The position numbers and the translations under genes are program-made. Shown here one piece after another: positions 9,535 to 18,564 of a stretch of 64,000 nt of DNA. The notes beneath the pieces were generated by a model. That model was given only the letters and a program-made list of their open reading frames with translations, was not told the DNA's origin and did no database searches. Numbering within the stretch: position 1 is the first letter of the stretch; the number at the start of each line of letters is the position of its first letter. Source of the stretch: CAYSCS01 sp964429695 (GTDB taxonomy: Bacteria > Acidobacteriota > Aminicenantia > Aminicenantales > Aminicenantaceae); assembly GCA_964429695.1 (NCBI GenBank), contig CAYSCS010000003.1:8431-72430 (forward strand), given 5' to 3'.

Positions 9535-10341
9535 ATGAATGAGAAGATGATGCTTAGAGTGTTGGAAGAAATTGATAAAATCCATGGGTTTGATGCGAGG
9601 CACTACAAGCTTTCCACGCTCAAGAGACGCCTCTGCCTCCGACTCCTGGCAACTCAGACTAATTCATATGAGGAATATCTCAATTTTATAAAGAAAAACC
9701 CCTCAGAATGCGAAAAATTCCTGGAAACATTGACCATCAACGTCACAGATTTCTTCCGTGAGAAAAATGTTTTCCTCTCCCTTAAGCAAAAAATCCTTCC
9801 CGCCTTACTCGATAGTCTCTCCAGGAAAAAAAGAAAAACCCTTCGCGCTCTCTCTATCGGGTGTGCAGAGGGACAGGAACCATATTCTCTAGCCATTATC
9901 CTGAGCGAAATCAGGGAAAAAATGGAGAGTAAAATTAAAATTTTTATCCATGCGACTGATATAAACAGGAATTGCTTGTCTCGAGCCAAGAAGGGAAGGT
10001 ATGGAATGAATCAGGTTAAAAGCGTGCCTCGAACATATCTTCTCCGCTATTTTCAAAACCATAAAAATTCATTCGAAGTAAAACCGAGCATAAAAAAAAT
10101 GGTTAGGTTCAAAAGGCACGACATCATAAAAGGCAATAATCTAGGGAAATTTGACCTCATTTTGTGCCGAAATCTCTTCATCTTTTTTGAATCTGAACTT
10201 CAAGTTTTCCTCTTGCAAAAGATTCATTCTTATCTAAGAAGCAGGGGAATCCTGATTCTCGGAAGTTGCGAATTCCCTAAGATTGAAGGTCTTTTCCGCC
10301 CTCTTTCTGCAAGAGAAAGGATTTATGAAAGGTTGAATTAA
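9535..10341 (+). CDS. CheR-type protein-glutamate methyltransferase
   Basis: 268-residue S-adenosylmethionine-dependent methyltransferase of the CheR family. It shows the N-terminal all-alpha CheR domain ([12 protein letters not shown], ending in [14 protein letters not shown] [14 protein letters not shown]), the SAM loop [15 protein letters not shown], an ATDIN motif and [11 protein letters not shown]. No chemoreceptor, CheB or CheA is in the window. It ends 1 bp before the hybrid kinase gene, which begins with the [18 protein letters not shown] coiled coil typical of CheB-CheR-PAS fusion kinases. So it probably belongs to a signalling pathway of that type, here encoded as separate proteins, rather than to flagellar chemotaxis. 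Confidence 0.9.
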   Translation: MNEKMMLRVLEEIDKIHGFDARHYKLSTLKRRLCLRLLATQTNSYEEYLNFIKKNPSECEKFLETLTINVTDFFREKNVFLSLKQKILPALLDSLSRKKRKTLRALSIGCAEGQEPYSLAIILSEIREKMESKIKIFIHATDINRNCLSRAKKGRYGMNQVKSVPRTYLLRYFQNHKNSFEVKPSIKKMVRFKRHDIIKGNNLGKFDLILCRNLFIFFESELQVFLLQKIHSYLRSRGILILGSCEFPKIEGLFRPLSARERIYERLN

Positions 10342-10342
10342 A

Positions 10343-13300
10343 ATGGCTCCCATGGAAGGAAAGGGAAAGGAAATCGTCTCCTTCGATCAACTCATCGAGA
10401 CACTCGGGGAAGATATACTCTCCTTGAAAAAAATTTGTACTGATATCGAACAGACCCGGCGCAACATACATCAAAAGCATAATGAAATGCTTCTTCTCCA
10501 TTCAAAACTTGAAGCCCAGGAAGAATTGAAGGCAATGAATGAAGAGCTCGAGGCAACCACAGAGGAACTTAAAGCCGCGAATGAAGAACTCCGTGTCATG
10601 AATGAGGCATTAAAAGAAGCCCAGAAAAAACTGGAGGAAGAAAAGGCTTATCTTGACCAGCTCTTTGAAAGCGCTCAGGAAGCAATCGTGATGATAGATG
10701 GCGAAGAAAGAGTGATCCGGGTCAATGGGGAATTCCTCAAAGTCTTCGGATATTCAAAAAATGAGGTGATGGGGAAAAAAATTGATGACCTTGTGGCGCC
10801 TCAAGAAAATCATGAGCAAGCGGTTTCAATCACCCGAAAAGTTGCTGGCGGAGAGAAGGTTGCCTTCGAAGCTTTAAGAAGACGTAAAGATGGGACCTTG
10901 ATCAACGTCTCGGTGCTCGCCTCTCCCATCCTCATCGATAATAAGCTCCAGGCAACCTATGCCATCTACCGTGACATCACTCAGGAGAGAAAATTCTTCG
11001 AAAAACTCAAAGAGTCGGAAAAGAGATTTCAGGACATTGCCCTCAGTTCAGGAGACTGGATCTGGGAAACCGATAGAGAGGGACGCTTTACCTATGTCAC
11101 AGGCCGGGTTAAAAACTTCCTTGGCTATGAGCCTGAAGAAGTTCTGGGAAAAAAATTCTCCGATTTCATGCCAGAGGAGGAGGCTCTTCGAGTTACTCCA
11201 ATTTTTAAAAGAATCGTCTCAGAAAAAAGTCACATCGAAGATTTTGAATGCTGGTGTCTGACAAAGGAGGGAAAAAGAGGCTGCCTCCTTATCAGCGGTG
11301 TCCCCGTAGTGAATGAGAAGGGAGAGCTTTCTGGTTATCGGGGAGTCACCAAAGACATAACTGCTCAAAAGATGATGCAAACTTATCTTCGGGAGAGCGA
11401 GGAGAAATACAGGATGGTAATCGAACAGAGCGCAGATTGTATTTATGTTATGGAGATCGAAACAAAGAAGATTCTAGACTCCAACAATTCTCTTCGAGCT
11501 CTCCTTGGATACACCCTGGAGGAAATAAAGAGACTCACCATCTACGATTTTCTCGCCCTTCCTCGAGAAGAAATAGAAAGAGACATCGTGGAGACAAAAG
11601 CCAAGACAAAACTTCTCCTTGGAAAACGGCCCTACAAAAGGAAAGACGGAACAGTTGTGGAGGTTGAAGAAAGTTCAAGCCTGATAAACTATGGAGGGAA
11701 AGAGGCACTCTGCTTTGTGGGAAGGGACCTTTCTTTAGACTCTGTAAAAGTAAAAGAATTGATTCAGAGAGAAGCAAATAAACTCTCGACGATGATTTCA
11801 AGTTTTGAAGAAGGAATAATCTTCACTGACTCAAGAGATTCTATCGTTGAAGTCAACGAATATTTTTTAAGACTTATAAAAAAAGAAAAGAAAGAGATAG
11901 TTGGAAAATCTTTCTGGGAGTTAGAACCGCTGCTCAGACTCCTGGAGAACGAAGAATTGAAATCTAAGATATCAAATTTTAAGGAGTCCATACCCGCACC
12001 TCCTCTTTCTCTTCAGAAATCGTTGAATGGGGTGGAGGCAATCTTCCGCTTTTATCCCATTTATCACAGGGAATGTTACCAGGGCTTTATCTTAAAAATC
12101 ACAGATGTCACCGAAATCGTAGAAGCTAAGAAGCAGGCTCAGGCCGCATCTCAAGCAAAAAGCCAATTTCTGGCAAACATGAGTCATGAAATACGCACCC
12201 CTATGAACGGGATCTTGGGTATGACTGAGCTGGCCCTCAACACAAACCTCACCCCCGAACAGAGAAAATACATAGAAGGAATAAAATCATCCGCCGAATC
12301 TTTGATGGATATCATCAATGACATCCTCGATATCTCCAAGGTTGAAGCCAGGAAATTTGAAATCGAAAAAACGCCCTTCAATCTCCATGAACTTATTTAT
12401 GAGACAGTTTCCTCTCTCTCTTACCAGGCTTACAAAAAGAAGCTTGAGCTGGCCTGTAAAATTCCTCCTGAGATTATTAAGGAAGTAATCGGCGATCCTG
12501 TAAGATTACGTCAGGTTTTGATAAATCTTCTCTCCAATGCCATAAAATTCACTGAAAAAGGCGAAGTACTTCTAGCAGTAAAAGAAGAAGCAAAGAAACA
12601 AGATGAAGTGATGCTTCATTTTTCGGTTAGCGATACAGGCATAGGAATTCCTGAAAATAAGCTCGAGATAATTTTTGACTCCTTTGTTCAAGCGGATGGT
12701 TCCATGACCAGGAAGTTTGGAGGAACAGGCCTCGGACTCGCCATCTGCCGCCAGTTTGTTGAACTCATGGGAGGAAAAATCTGGGCTGAGAGTAAGGTTG
12801 GAGAAGGTTCAACTTTTCACTTTATCCTTCCTCTTAAAATAGGAAACCAGGCTGAAGATGAAATTCTTCCTAGTGAAGAATTTAAAGGGCTTACAGTCCT
12901 CATTGTTGACGACAGCCCCAAGAGTCGGAGCATCTTAACAGAAATTTTGAAGAGCTGGAAAATGAAACCCACAGAAGCAGATTCAGGAGAGGAAGCGAGG
13001 GCCTTGATCGAAAGAGCAAAAAGCGCGGGCAACCCCTTTTCTATGGCAATCATCGACGCCTATATGCCTGGGATGGACAGTTTCATCATTGCCCAAGAAC
13101 TCAAGCATCACTCTGAGCTTGCCAAATCAACGATAATCATGCTCAGTGCTGCAGAGAATAAAAACGATGCCTCTCCTTGGCAAAGATTAGGAATAACTTC
13201 CTTCATCACCAAGCCCATAAACCAGAAAATCCTGTACAGGGAAATGCTCAAGATTGTTGGAAATAAAAAGGAAGAAGACTCAAGAATCCCTGAAATTTCA

Positions 13301-13723
13301 ACACCTCAACATGCCCCCTCCCGCGAGTGTTACAGAATCCTCCTTGCTGAAGATAATATCATCAACCAAAAAGTTGCTTTCTACATGCTTGAAAAACTTG
13401 GGCATCAAGTCAAAGCCGCCCACAATGGCGAGGAAGCAATTTCTGCCTTGGAAAAAAACATCTTTGATTTAATCTTGATGGACGTTCAGATGCCCAAAAT
13501 GGATGGCTTTGAAGCCACAGCTATTATCAGGGAAAAGGAAGCAAAAACCGGTAAGCATATTCCTATCATTGCCATGACAGCTCATGCCATGAAAGGGGAT
13601 CGAGAAAAATGTTTGGAAGCTGGAATGGATGATTACATCTCCAAACCTCTCAACTCAGACGAGCTCTCCAGGACTATAGAAAGAGTGATGAGGAAGTTCA
13701 AAGAAAACCAAAAAAATCGATAG
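10343..13723 (+). CDS. Hybrid sensor histidine kinase, multi-PAS, HisKA, HATPase, two receivers
   Basis: 1126 residues, no membrane segment seen, so probably a cytoplasmic sensor. In order: a coiled coil (about 30-95), PAS domains near 97-215, 226-345, 350-470 and a fourth PAS-like segment near 482-600. HisKA follows, with phosphoacceptor His615 in [19 protein letters not shown]. HATPase_c is at about 715-840 with N, G1 and G2 boxes ([31 protein letters not shown]). Receiver 1 (about 850-970) has Asp905, and receiver 2 (about 995-1120) has Asp1047 in [14 protein letters not shown]. It lacks its own HPt domain, and two HPt proteins follow in the operon, which suggests a His-Asp-His-Asp relay. 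Signals sensed by the PAS domains are unknown. Confidence 0.93.
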   Translation: MAPMEGKGKEIVSFDQLIETLGEDILSLKKICTDIEQTRRNIHQKHNEMLLLHSKLEAQEELKAMNEELEATTEELKAANEELRVMNEALKEAQKKLEEEKAYLDQLFESAQEAIVMIDGEERVIRVNGEFLKVFGYSKNEVMGKKIDDLVAPQENHEQAVSITRKVAGGEKVAFEALRRRKDGTLINVSVLASPILIDNKLQATYAIYRDITQERKFFEKLKESEKRFQDIALSSGDWIWETDREGRFTYVTGRVKNFLGYEPEEVLGKKFSDFMPEEEALRVTPIFKRIVSEKSHIEDFECWCLTKEGKRGCLLISGVPVVNEKGELSGYRGVTKDITAQKMMQTYLRESEEKYRMVIEQSADCIYVMEIETKKILDSNNSLRALLGYTLEEIKRLTIYDFLALPREEIERDIVETKAKTKLLLGKRPYKRKDGTVVEVEESSSLINYGGKEALCFVGRDLSLDSVKVKELIQREANKLSTMISSFEEGIIFTDSRDSIVEVNEYFLRLIKKEKKEIVGKSFWELEPLLRLLENEELKSKISNFKESIPAPPLSLQKSLNGVEAIFRFYPIYHRECYQGFILKITDVTEIVEAKKQAQAASQAKSQFLANMSHEIRTPMNGILGMTELALNTNLTPEQRKYIEGIKSSAESLMDIINDILDISKVEARKFEIEKTPFNLHELIYETVSSLSYQAYKKKLELACKIPPEIIKEVIGDPVRLRQVLINLLSNAIKFTEKGEVLLAVKEEAKKQDEVMLHFSVSDTGIGIPENKLEIIFDSFVQADGSMTRKFGGTGLGLAICRQFVELMGGKIWAESKVGEGSTFHFILPLKIGNQAEDEILPSEEFKGLTVLIVDDSPKSRSILTEILKSWKMKPTEADSGEEARALIERAKSAGNPFSMAIIDAYMPGMDSFIIAQELKHHSELAKSTIIMLSAAENKNDASPWQRLGITSFITKPINQKILYREMLKIVGNKKEEDSRIPEISTPQHAPSRECYRILLAEDNIINQKVAFYMLEKLGHQVKAAHNGEEAISALEKNIFDLILMDVQMPKMDGFEATAIIREKEAKTGKHIPIIAMTAHAMKGDREKCLEAGMDDYISKPLNSDELSRTIERVMRKFKENQKNR

Positions 13724-13728
13724 AAAAC

Positions 13729-14649
13729 ATGAAGCACTCAAACCTTAAAATTCTCATCGCAGACGATGACATCGTTTCTCGTAAAATGCTGGAAAAGGCT
13801 CTCAAAGATTGTGGATATAAATTAGTCATCACTCGGAATGGAGAGGCAGCCTGGGAGGCCCTTATTGAAGACAAAGACATTCAATTGATAATTCTTGATT
13901 GGATGATGCCCAAAATTGATGGAATTGAACTATGCCGCAAGATACGTAATTTGAACAAGGATAAAAATACGTATACCTACATCATCCTCCTCACCTCTAA
14001 GGACACGCCAGAAGATGTGCTCAAGGGCCTTTCTTCGGGAGCAGATGATTATATAACCAAGCCCTTCCATCATCTTGAGTTAAAGGCTCGCTTGAATACG
14101 GGTATCAGAATCATCGAACTTCACAATAGGCTTACCCAAGACAGTCTCACCAAACTTCCCAACAGAAATAAAATAATTCAACACCTGGATGAAGAGTTAA
14201 ATAGAAGCTTGAGGGAAAAAAAGCCAGTGGGGGTGATAATGGCTGATATAGATAATTTTAAGATGATTAACGATACCTATGGCCATCAGGTTGGAGATGA
14301 GGTGTTGATTGAAATTGCTTCTCGTCTTCAAAGAAATCTTCGGCGTTATGATAAAATTGGACGTTACGCAGGTGACGAATTGCTGATTGTCATCCCCAAC
14401 TGCAAACATTCAAACCTCAAAGGTATCGCTGAAAGGTTAAGGAAAAATGTCAGCGACAATAAAATAACCACAGGTGCTGGTCTGCTTGAAGTTACGCTAA
14501 GTTTAGGGTGTGCTTCATCTGAGCATTTCCCTTTCATTTCCACCGGGGAACTCATCAAAGCCAGCGACGAAGCCCTGTACATGGCAAAAAGAAACGGTCG
14601 CAACTGTGTAATCGTGAGTAAAATAAGTACTTCTAAAATAGAGGATTAA
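13729..14649 (+). CDS. Response regulator with GGDEF domain
   Basis: 306 residues: an N-terminal receiver (about 1-125) with phosphoacceptor Asp in ILDWMMPKIDGIEL, and a C-terminal GGDEF domain (about 135-300) that would make cyclic di-GMP. The signature reads AGDEL instead of GGDEF, a substitution pattern that may keep or lower activity. The inhibitory RxxD site (RRYD) is present exactly five residues before it, so the protein can probably bind c-di-GMP. It lies 5 bp after the hybrid kinase gene and is the obvious output of the relay. A PilZ protein at 32980 is a possible receptor elsewhere in the window. Confidence 0.9.
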   Translation: MKHSNLKILIADDDIVSRKMLEKALKDCGYKLVITRNGEAAWEALIEDKDIQLIILDWMMPKIDGIELCRKIRNLNKDKNTYTYIILLTSKDTPEDVLKGLSSGADDYITKPFHHLELKARLNTGIRIIELHNRLTQDSLTKLPNRNKIIQHLDEELNRSLREKKPVGVIMADIDNFKMINDTYGHQVGDEVLIEIASRLQRNLRRYDKIGRYAGDELLIVIPNCKHSNLKGIAERLRKNVSDNKITTGAGLLEVTLSLGCASSEHFPFISTGELIKASDEALYMAKRNGRNCVIVSKISTSKIED

Positions 14650-14650
14650 A

Positions 14651-14998
14651 ATGAATGAAAATGATTATTCGAAAAAAGATGCCCCCATTGATTTTTCCTC
14701 AGCCCTGGAAAGAACAGGAGGGGATAGGTCCTTTCTCATGGAACTCATCAATCTTTATCTAGATGATTTCAAGCAGAAATTTGAGGAGTTACAGAAAGCA
14801 ATTACTGAGGGAAATTTCTCCTCAATCCAGGAACTCGGGCACAGCCTCAAAGGAGCTTCTGCAAACTTAAGCATGCCATATTTGCAAATTGCTTCTCATA
14901 CTATGGAGCTCGCGGGAAAAGAGAAAAACATAGAAAAAGCCCAAAAGACACTCCAGCTTTTGGAACAAGAATTTAAAAGATTGAATGACTTCCTCTGA
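14651..14998 (+). CDS. HPt domain protein 1
   Basis: A 115-residue histidine phosphotransfer protein. The helical domain carries the phosphorylatable histidine in LGHSLKGASANLSMPYL, the classic HxxKGxxxx motif. It begins 1 bp after the GGDEF regulator gene and overlaps the next gene by 14 bp. Its job is inferred to be passing phosphate between the receivers of the hybrid kinase and the stand-alone response regulators in this operon. Confidence 0.88.
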   Translation: MNENDYSKKDAPIDFSSALERTGGDRSFLMELINLYLDDFKQKFEELQKAITEGNFSSIQELGHSLKGASANLSMPYLQIASHTMELAGKEKNIEKAQKTLQLLEQEFKRLNDFL

Positions 14999-15371
14999 TT
15001 CATTCTGGTGCGCTAAAGAAATGATGAAAAGGGAAAAAACAAGAAAAGAGAAAGTATCAAAGAATCGAGTTTCCTCTATAAATGAATTGATTCCGCTTTA
15101 CCTCGAAAATGTCCACCTTTATCTTGTCACCCTAAGGCGTGCTCTTGATGAAGAAAATTTTGACGAAATCGAAAATATAGGTCACAAGATGAAAGGCTCG
15201 GGAAAAAGCTTCGGTTTTGAGAGAATCTCAGAATTGGGAAAAGAAATTGAGGAACGTTCCAGAGAAAAAAATAAAAATACACTCAGAAAGCTGGCCAAAA
15301 GTATGGAGGATTATCTTTCTGATGTGTATCCGCCGCTTAAATCTTCAGATGAGAACAGAAAAACGATTTGA
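14985..15371 (+). CDS. HPt domain protein 2
   Basis: A 128-residue protein with the HPt motif IGHKMKGSGKSFGFERISEL, followed by an amphipathic helix rich in Glu and Lys. It differs clearly from the preceding HPt protein. The ATG lies inside the end of the first HPt gene (14-bp overlap); a later start is possible. Two different HPt proteins beside a kinase with two receivers suggest that the relay has two branches, though this is inference. Confidence 0.82.
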   Translation: MTSSDSFWCAKEMMKREKTRKEKVSKNRVSSINELIPLYLENVHLYLVTLRRALDEENFDEIENIGHKMKGSGKSFGFERISELGKEIEERSREKNKNTLRKLAKSMEDYLSDVYPPLKSSDENRKTI

Positions 15372-15379
15372 ATCGTTTT
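15360..15379. terminator. Inverted repeat at end of signalling operon
   Basis: A perfect 9-bp dyad, AAAACGATT / AATCGTTTT with a 2-bp centre, overlaps the stop codon of the second HPt gene. A second weak hairpin follows at about 15395-15416 (CTCTCCTC / GAGGAAGAG). They lie between convergent genes and may end transcription from both sides, but neither has a classic GC-rich stem. Confidence 0.35.
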
Positions 15380-15438
15380 AAATCATAAGTTCGCCTCTCC
15401 TCAAAAAGAGGAAGAGTAATTAGCTTTGAAACAGAAAT

Positions 15439-16335
15439 TTACCTCTCGAGAGATTGAATAAGCAGGTTAAGATATCCCTCACCTATTTCTTCAAATCCAT
15501 CTCTTATTTTCAGGATCCCGCAGAGATAATTCCCTACCTTGGCAAGAAAGATGTTATGGTAATAACGGTCTTTTATGAGCCATATAGACTCTCTTTCTTC
15601 AACCGAGTGATTGTTCTTAGCTTCAAGGTACATTTTGAGCATTCGCTGTGCATCCTCTTCATCCTCCCCTTCGATTATAAAACAATCAAATTCCAACAAA
15701 TCCAGCTTATAGTTTACAAGATACCCATTTTTGAGAAATGCATAGCCTAAAAAATTTTTTAAAACGAACTTTTCGCTATTGGCAACCCTTCCTTCTTGAG
15801 GAAAAAAACTGAGGAGAGAAGGAAGTTTACCCTTTTCTTCTACCTTTTCGATGATCCGATGGGCAAAGGTTTTCAAATTATCTTCAACCTCTTCCTTAGC
15901 TTCGAAACAAAGGAGCTTGACATAATATTCTCCGATGATGAAATTTAAAGTCCCCTCTTCAAGATAGCCATGATTTCCTACAGATAGGAATTTGCTCTCA
16001 GGATATCTCTCTGCACTGTATATTCCGAAGGCATTCTTTTCATTCCCCATATCATATATTTCAATCAAAAGGCTTGTTTCTTCTTCATCTGCATACTGTA
16101 CGACGATTAACTCTTCAAAATCATAGGCTAAATATGCCTCTGCAGCTCCATCAAGGTATTCAAAAAGATCTTCTGGATAATAAATCCGAGGTTTCACAGA
16201 CATTTTCCATCCTTCCACAACGGGTAACAACTCATGGAGGTTAGAGGGTTTCTTTTCCCCATTTCCTGCCTGTACCATGGGTAAGCAGAGGCTCTCCATA
16301 ACTAGGATGAAAATCGTTATTTTCTTTATTTTCAT
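15439..16335 (-). CDS. DUF6599-like exported protein
   Basis: A secreted or periplasmic protein of unknown function. The frame opens at 16365, but the ATG at 16335 gives a clean signal peptide (MKIKKITIFILVMESLCLP, cleavage likely after VQAG), so I chose that start (298 residues). The body has LPVVEGWK, then YYPEDLFEYLDGAAEAYLAY and IYDMGNEKNAFGIYSAERY, which I associate with the DUF6599 family common in Aminicenantes and Acidobacteria. No catalytic motif is evident. It is transcribed divergently from the DUF362 gene. Confidence 0.7.
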   Translation of the reverse strand: MKIKKITIFILVMESLCLPMVQAGNGEKKPSNLHELLPVVEGWKMSVKPRIYYPEDLFEYLDGAAEAYLAYDFEELIVVQYADEEETSLLIEIYDMGNEKNAFGIYSAERYPESKFLSVGNHGYLEEGTLNFIIGEYYVKLLCFEAKEEVEDNLKTFAHRIIEKVEEKGKLPSLLSFFPQEGRVANSEKFVLKNFLGYAFLKNGYLVNYKLDLLEFDCFIIEGEDEEDAQRMLKMYLEAKNNHSVEERESIWLIKDRYYHNIFLAKVGNYLCGILKIRDGFEEIGEGYLNLLIQSLER

Positions 16336-16405
16336 CTTTAATCTCTCTCCAAGATTAGGCTTCAACTATAAAGCATAATGTTTATTTTAGCAAGAGGTAC
16401 CGATA

Positions 16406-16434
16406 TTGACTTAAACTCGGAAGGATAGTAACTT
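16406..16434 (+). promoter_or_regulatory. Possible promoter of the DUF362 gene
   Basis: TTGACT at 16406-16411, 17-bp spacer, TAACTT at 16429-16434. Transcription would start only a few bases before the ATG at 16445, giving a very short leader that still contains AAAAAGG. The -10 box is weak. Confidence 0.35.
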
Positions 16435-16444
16435 AAGAAAAAGG

Positions 16445-17338
16445 ATGAAATCAAAAGTCATTATACTCAGAACAAACAAGTTACGGAATCAAAACGGAAA
16501 CATAGATTTTAATCGAGTTTTAGAAGCATACCGAAAAGGATTTCAGAGACTCACCAATTTTAATCGCATCAAAGATGCCCTGGAGAGCCTCTTCCCTTCC
16601 AACGAGAAAATAGGGATTAAAGTCAACACTATTGGAGGAAGAAGCCTTTCTACCCTACCCGAAGTATCTTTTCCCTTGGGGAAGGCTCTCACGGAGGGGA
16701 AAATAAAAGAGGAAAACATCGTCATTTGGGACCGAACAGAAAGAGAGCTAAAAGAGGCGGGATATCGACTCAACATGAATCGAAATGAAATCAAAGTCCT
16801 CGCTACAGACTCTCCTGGGGTGAATTATGAGCACGAACTAATTGCTCATTTGAACATAGGTAGCCTGTTTTCCTCGATTCAGACGCGCTGGATTAATTCC
16901 TCAATCAGCCTTGCTCTTTTAAAAGATCATGGACTTGCCGGAGTCACAGCAGGGATGAAAAACTATTTCGGTGCCATCCATAATCCCAACAAATACCACG
17001 ACTCAAACTGCAACCCCTTTGTAGCCGAACTATTCGATACAGAGCCAATCAAAAAGAAACACAAAATCACAATTCTTGACTGCACGCTTGTTCAGTTCCA
17101 TAAGGGTCCTGCATACCATTCGCGGTGGGCAAAAAAATATGACTCTTTTGTTTTCAGCCTCGACCCTGTGGCAGCTGATTTCATAGGCTGGAAAATAATA
17201 GAAGAATTGAGGGCAAAAAGTGGGCTTCCTTCTCTAGAAGAAGAAAAGAGGGCTCCTCTTTACCTCTATGCTGCCGAAAGAATGGGTCTGGGAAAGGCAA
17301 ATCTCAACATGATAGAAATCATAGAAGAGGAAATATGA
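16445..17338 (+). CDS. DUF362 family protein
   Basis: A 297-residue protein of the DUF362 family, marked by KIGIKVNTIGG, an ALLKDHGLAGVTAGMKNYFG segment and a C-terminal SLDPVAADFIGWKII segment. Family members are often found with iron-sulfur and radical SAM proteins, and the biochemical role is not settled. This copy lacks an evident ferredoxin domain and has no clear signal peptide. It is followed after 59 bp by the AmrS-like radical SAM gene and then by the membrane spermidine-synthase-fold gene, probably one transcription unit. Confidence 0.8.
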   Translation: MKSKVIILRTNKLRNQNGNIDFNRVLEAYRKGFQRLTNFNRIKDALESLFPSNEKIGIKVNTIGGRSLSTLPEVSFPLGKALTEGKIKEENIVIWDRTERELKEAGYRLNMNRNEIKVLATDSPGVNYEHELIAHLNIGSLFSSIQTRWINSSISLALLKDHGLAGVTAGMKNYFGAIHNPNKYHDSNCNPFVAELFDTEPIKKKHKITILDCTLVQFHKGPAYHSRWAKKYDSFVFSLDPVAADFIGWKIIEELRAKSGLPSLEEEKRAPLYLYAAERMGLGKANLNMIEIIEEEI

Positions 17339-17397
17339 AAAAGAATACGTATCAAAAAAATCCAATCATCTGCCGTGCTCCGTCATTATAGGGTGAA

Positions 17398-18519
17398 ATG
17401 AAGAGAAGGGAATTTTTTAATTCAATCGGAGGGGCAATTCTTGCCTCCAAATTAAAAATTTCTTTTTCTCGCGATGGGTTTTATGGCCTTTCTGGACAAG
17501 AAAATCTTTCTAAAGTTGAGGCCCGTTACTATAAGAAGCTAGCAGATAGAGAAATCGAGTGTCTCCTCTGCCCTCGGTATTGCAAGTTGGGTGATAGAGA
17601 GAGAGGATATTGCGGAGTCAGGGAAAACAACGATGGCATCTATTATACTCTTGTCTATGGAAAGGCATGTGCAATCCATATCGACCCCATCGAAAAAAAA
17701 CCTCTGTTCCATTACCTACCAGGTAGTCAAGCCCTTTCCATCGCTACGGCTGGATGCAACGTGAATTGCAAGTTCTGCCAGAACTGGGAAATTTCTCAGG
17801 TAAGGCCTGAACAGGTTCGACACTATGATTTCCCTCCCGAGATGGTGGTCGAATACTCCCGACAGCAGAGTTGCCCGATAATAGCCTATACCTATACGGA
17901 GCCTGTTGTTTTTTACGAGTACATGTATGACACCTCTCTCTCAGCAAGAAAAGCAAACTTAAAAAGTGTGGTAATCACTGGAGGTCATATCAATCCTGAA
18001 CCCCTCGAAGAGCTGACCAAGGTCGTGGATGGGATCAAAATCGACCTTAAATCTTTCTCCGAGAATTTTTACCACAACTATGTTAGAGGAGAGCTGAAAC
18101 CTGTCCTGGAAGCGATAAAAATCGTTCATAGAAGTAAAGCCTGGCTGGAAATTGTGTATCTCGTCATTCCTACCTTGAACGACAGCCCTTCTGAAATCCG
18201 CTCACTCAGTCGCTGGATGATGAAAGAAGTGGGGCCTGATGTGCCAATCCATTTTTCAAGATTTCATCCAATGTATCTCATAAAAAACCTTCCCCCTACT
18301 CCAGTTTCAACTCTCGAAAAGGCAAGAAAGATTGCTTTCGAAGAAGGACTTCACTACGTCTACATTGGAAATGTTCCAGGTCACGAAGGAGAAAGTACGT
18401 TCTGCCCGAAGTGCCAGAATAAAGTTGTGGAAAGATATGGATTTCAGGTAAAAAAGATTAACCTCAAAAGAGGGAATTGTAATCGCTGCGGTAATCCGAT
18501 TCCCGGAATCTGGGTTTAA
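17398..18519 (+). CDS. AmrS-like radical SAM enzyme with twin-arginine-like N-terminus
   Basis: 373 residues. The radical SAM cluster site is C120, C124, C127 in CNVNCKFCQNW, preceded by a GERGYCGVRENN-like region. It matches the radical SAM enzymes of AmmeMemoRadiSam systems, related to pyruvate formate-lyase activating enzymes. Two extra Cys pairs near residue 54 (CLLCPRYC) and at the C-terminus (CPKC and CNRC) suggest further metal sites. The N-terminus, MKRREFFNSIGGAILA, looks like a Tat signal, which is odd for a radical SAM enzyme because it implies folding with its cofactor and export or membrane anchoring. No AMMECR1 or Memo gene is nearby. The substrate is unknown. Confidence 0.83.
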   Translation: MKRREFFNSIGGAILASKLKISFSRDGFYGLSGQENLSKVEARYYKKLADREIECLLCPRYCKLGDRERGYCGVRENNDGIYYTLVYGKACAIHIDPIEKKPLFHYLPGSQALSIATAGCNVNCKFCQNWEISQVRPEQVRHYDFPPEMVVEYSRQQSCPIIAYTYTEPVVFYEYMYDTSLSARKANLKSVVITGGHINPEPLEELTKVVDGIKIDLKSFSENFYHNYVRGELKPVLEAIKIVHRSKAWLEIVYLVIPTLNDSPSEIRSLSRWMMKEVGPDVPIHFSRFHPMYLIKNLPPTPVSTLEKARKIAFEEGLHYVYIGNVPGHEGESTFCPKCQNKVVERYGFQVKKINLKRGNCNRCGNPIPGIWV

Positions 18520-18564
18520 TTCTTAAAAGATAAAGGAGATATAGTTTCAGTCTCAAAGGTCAAG

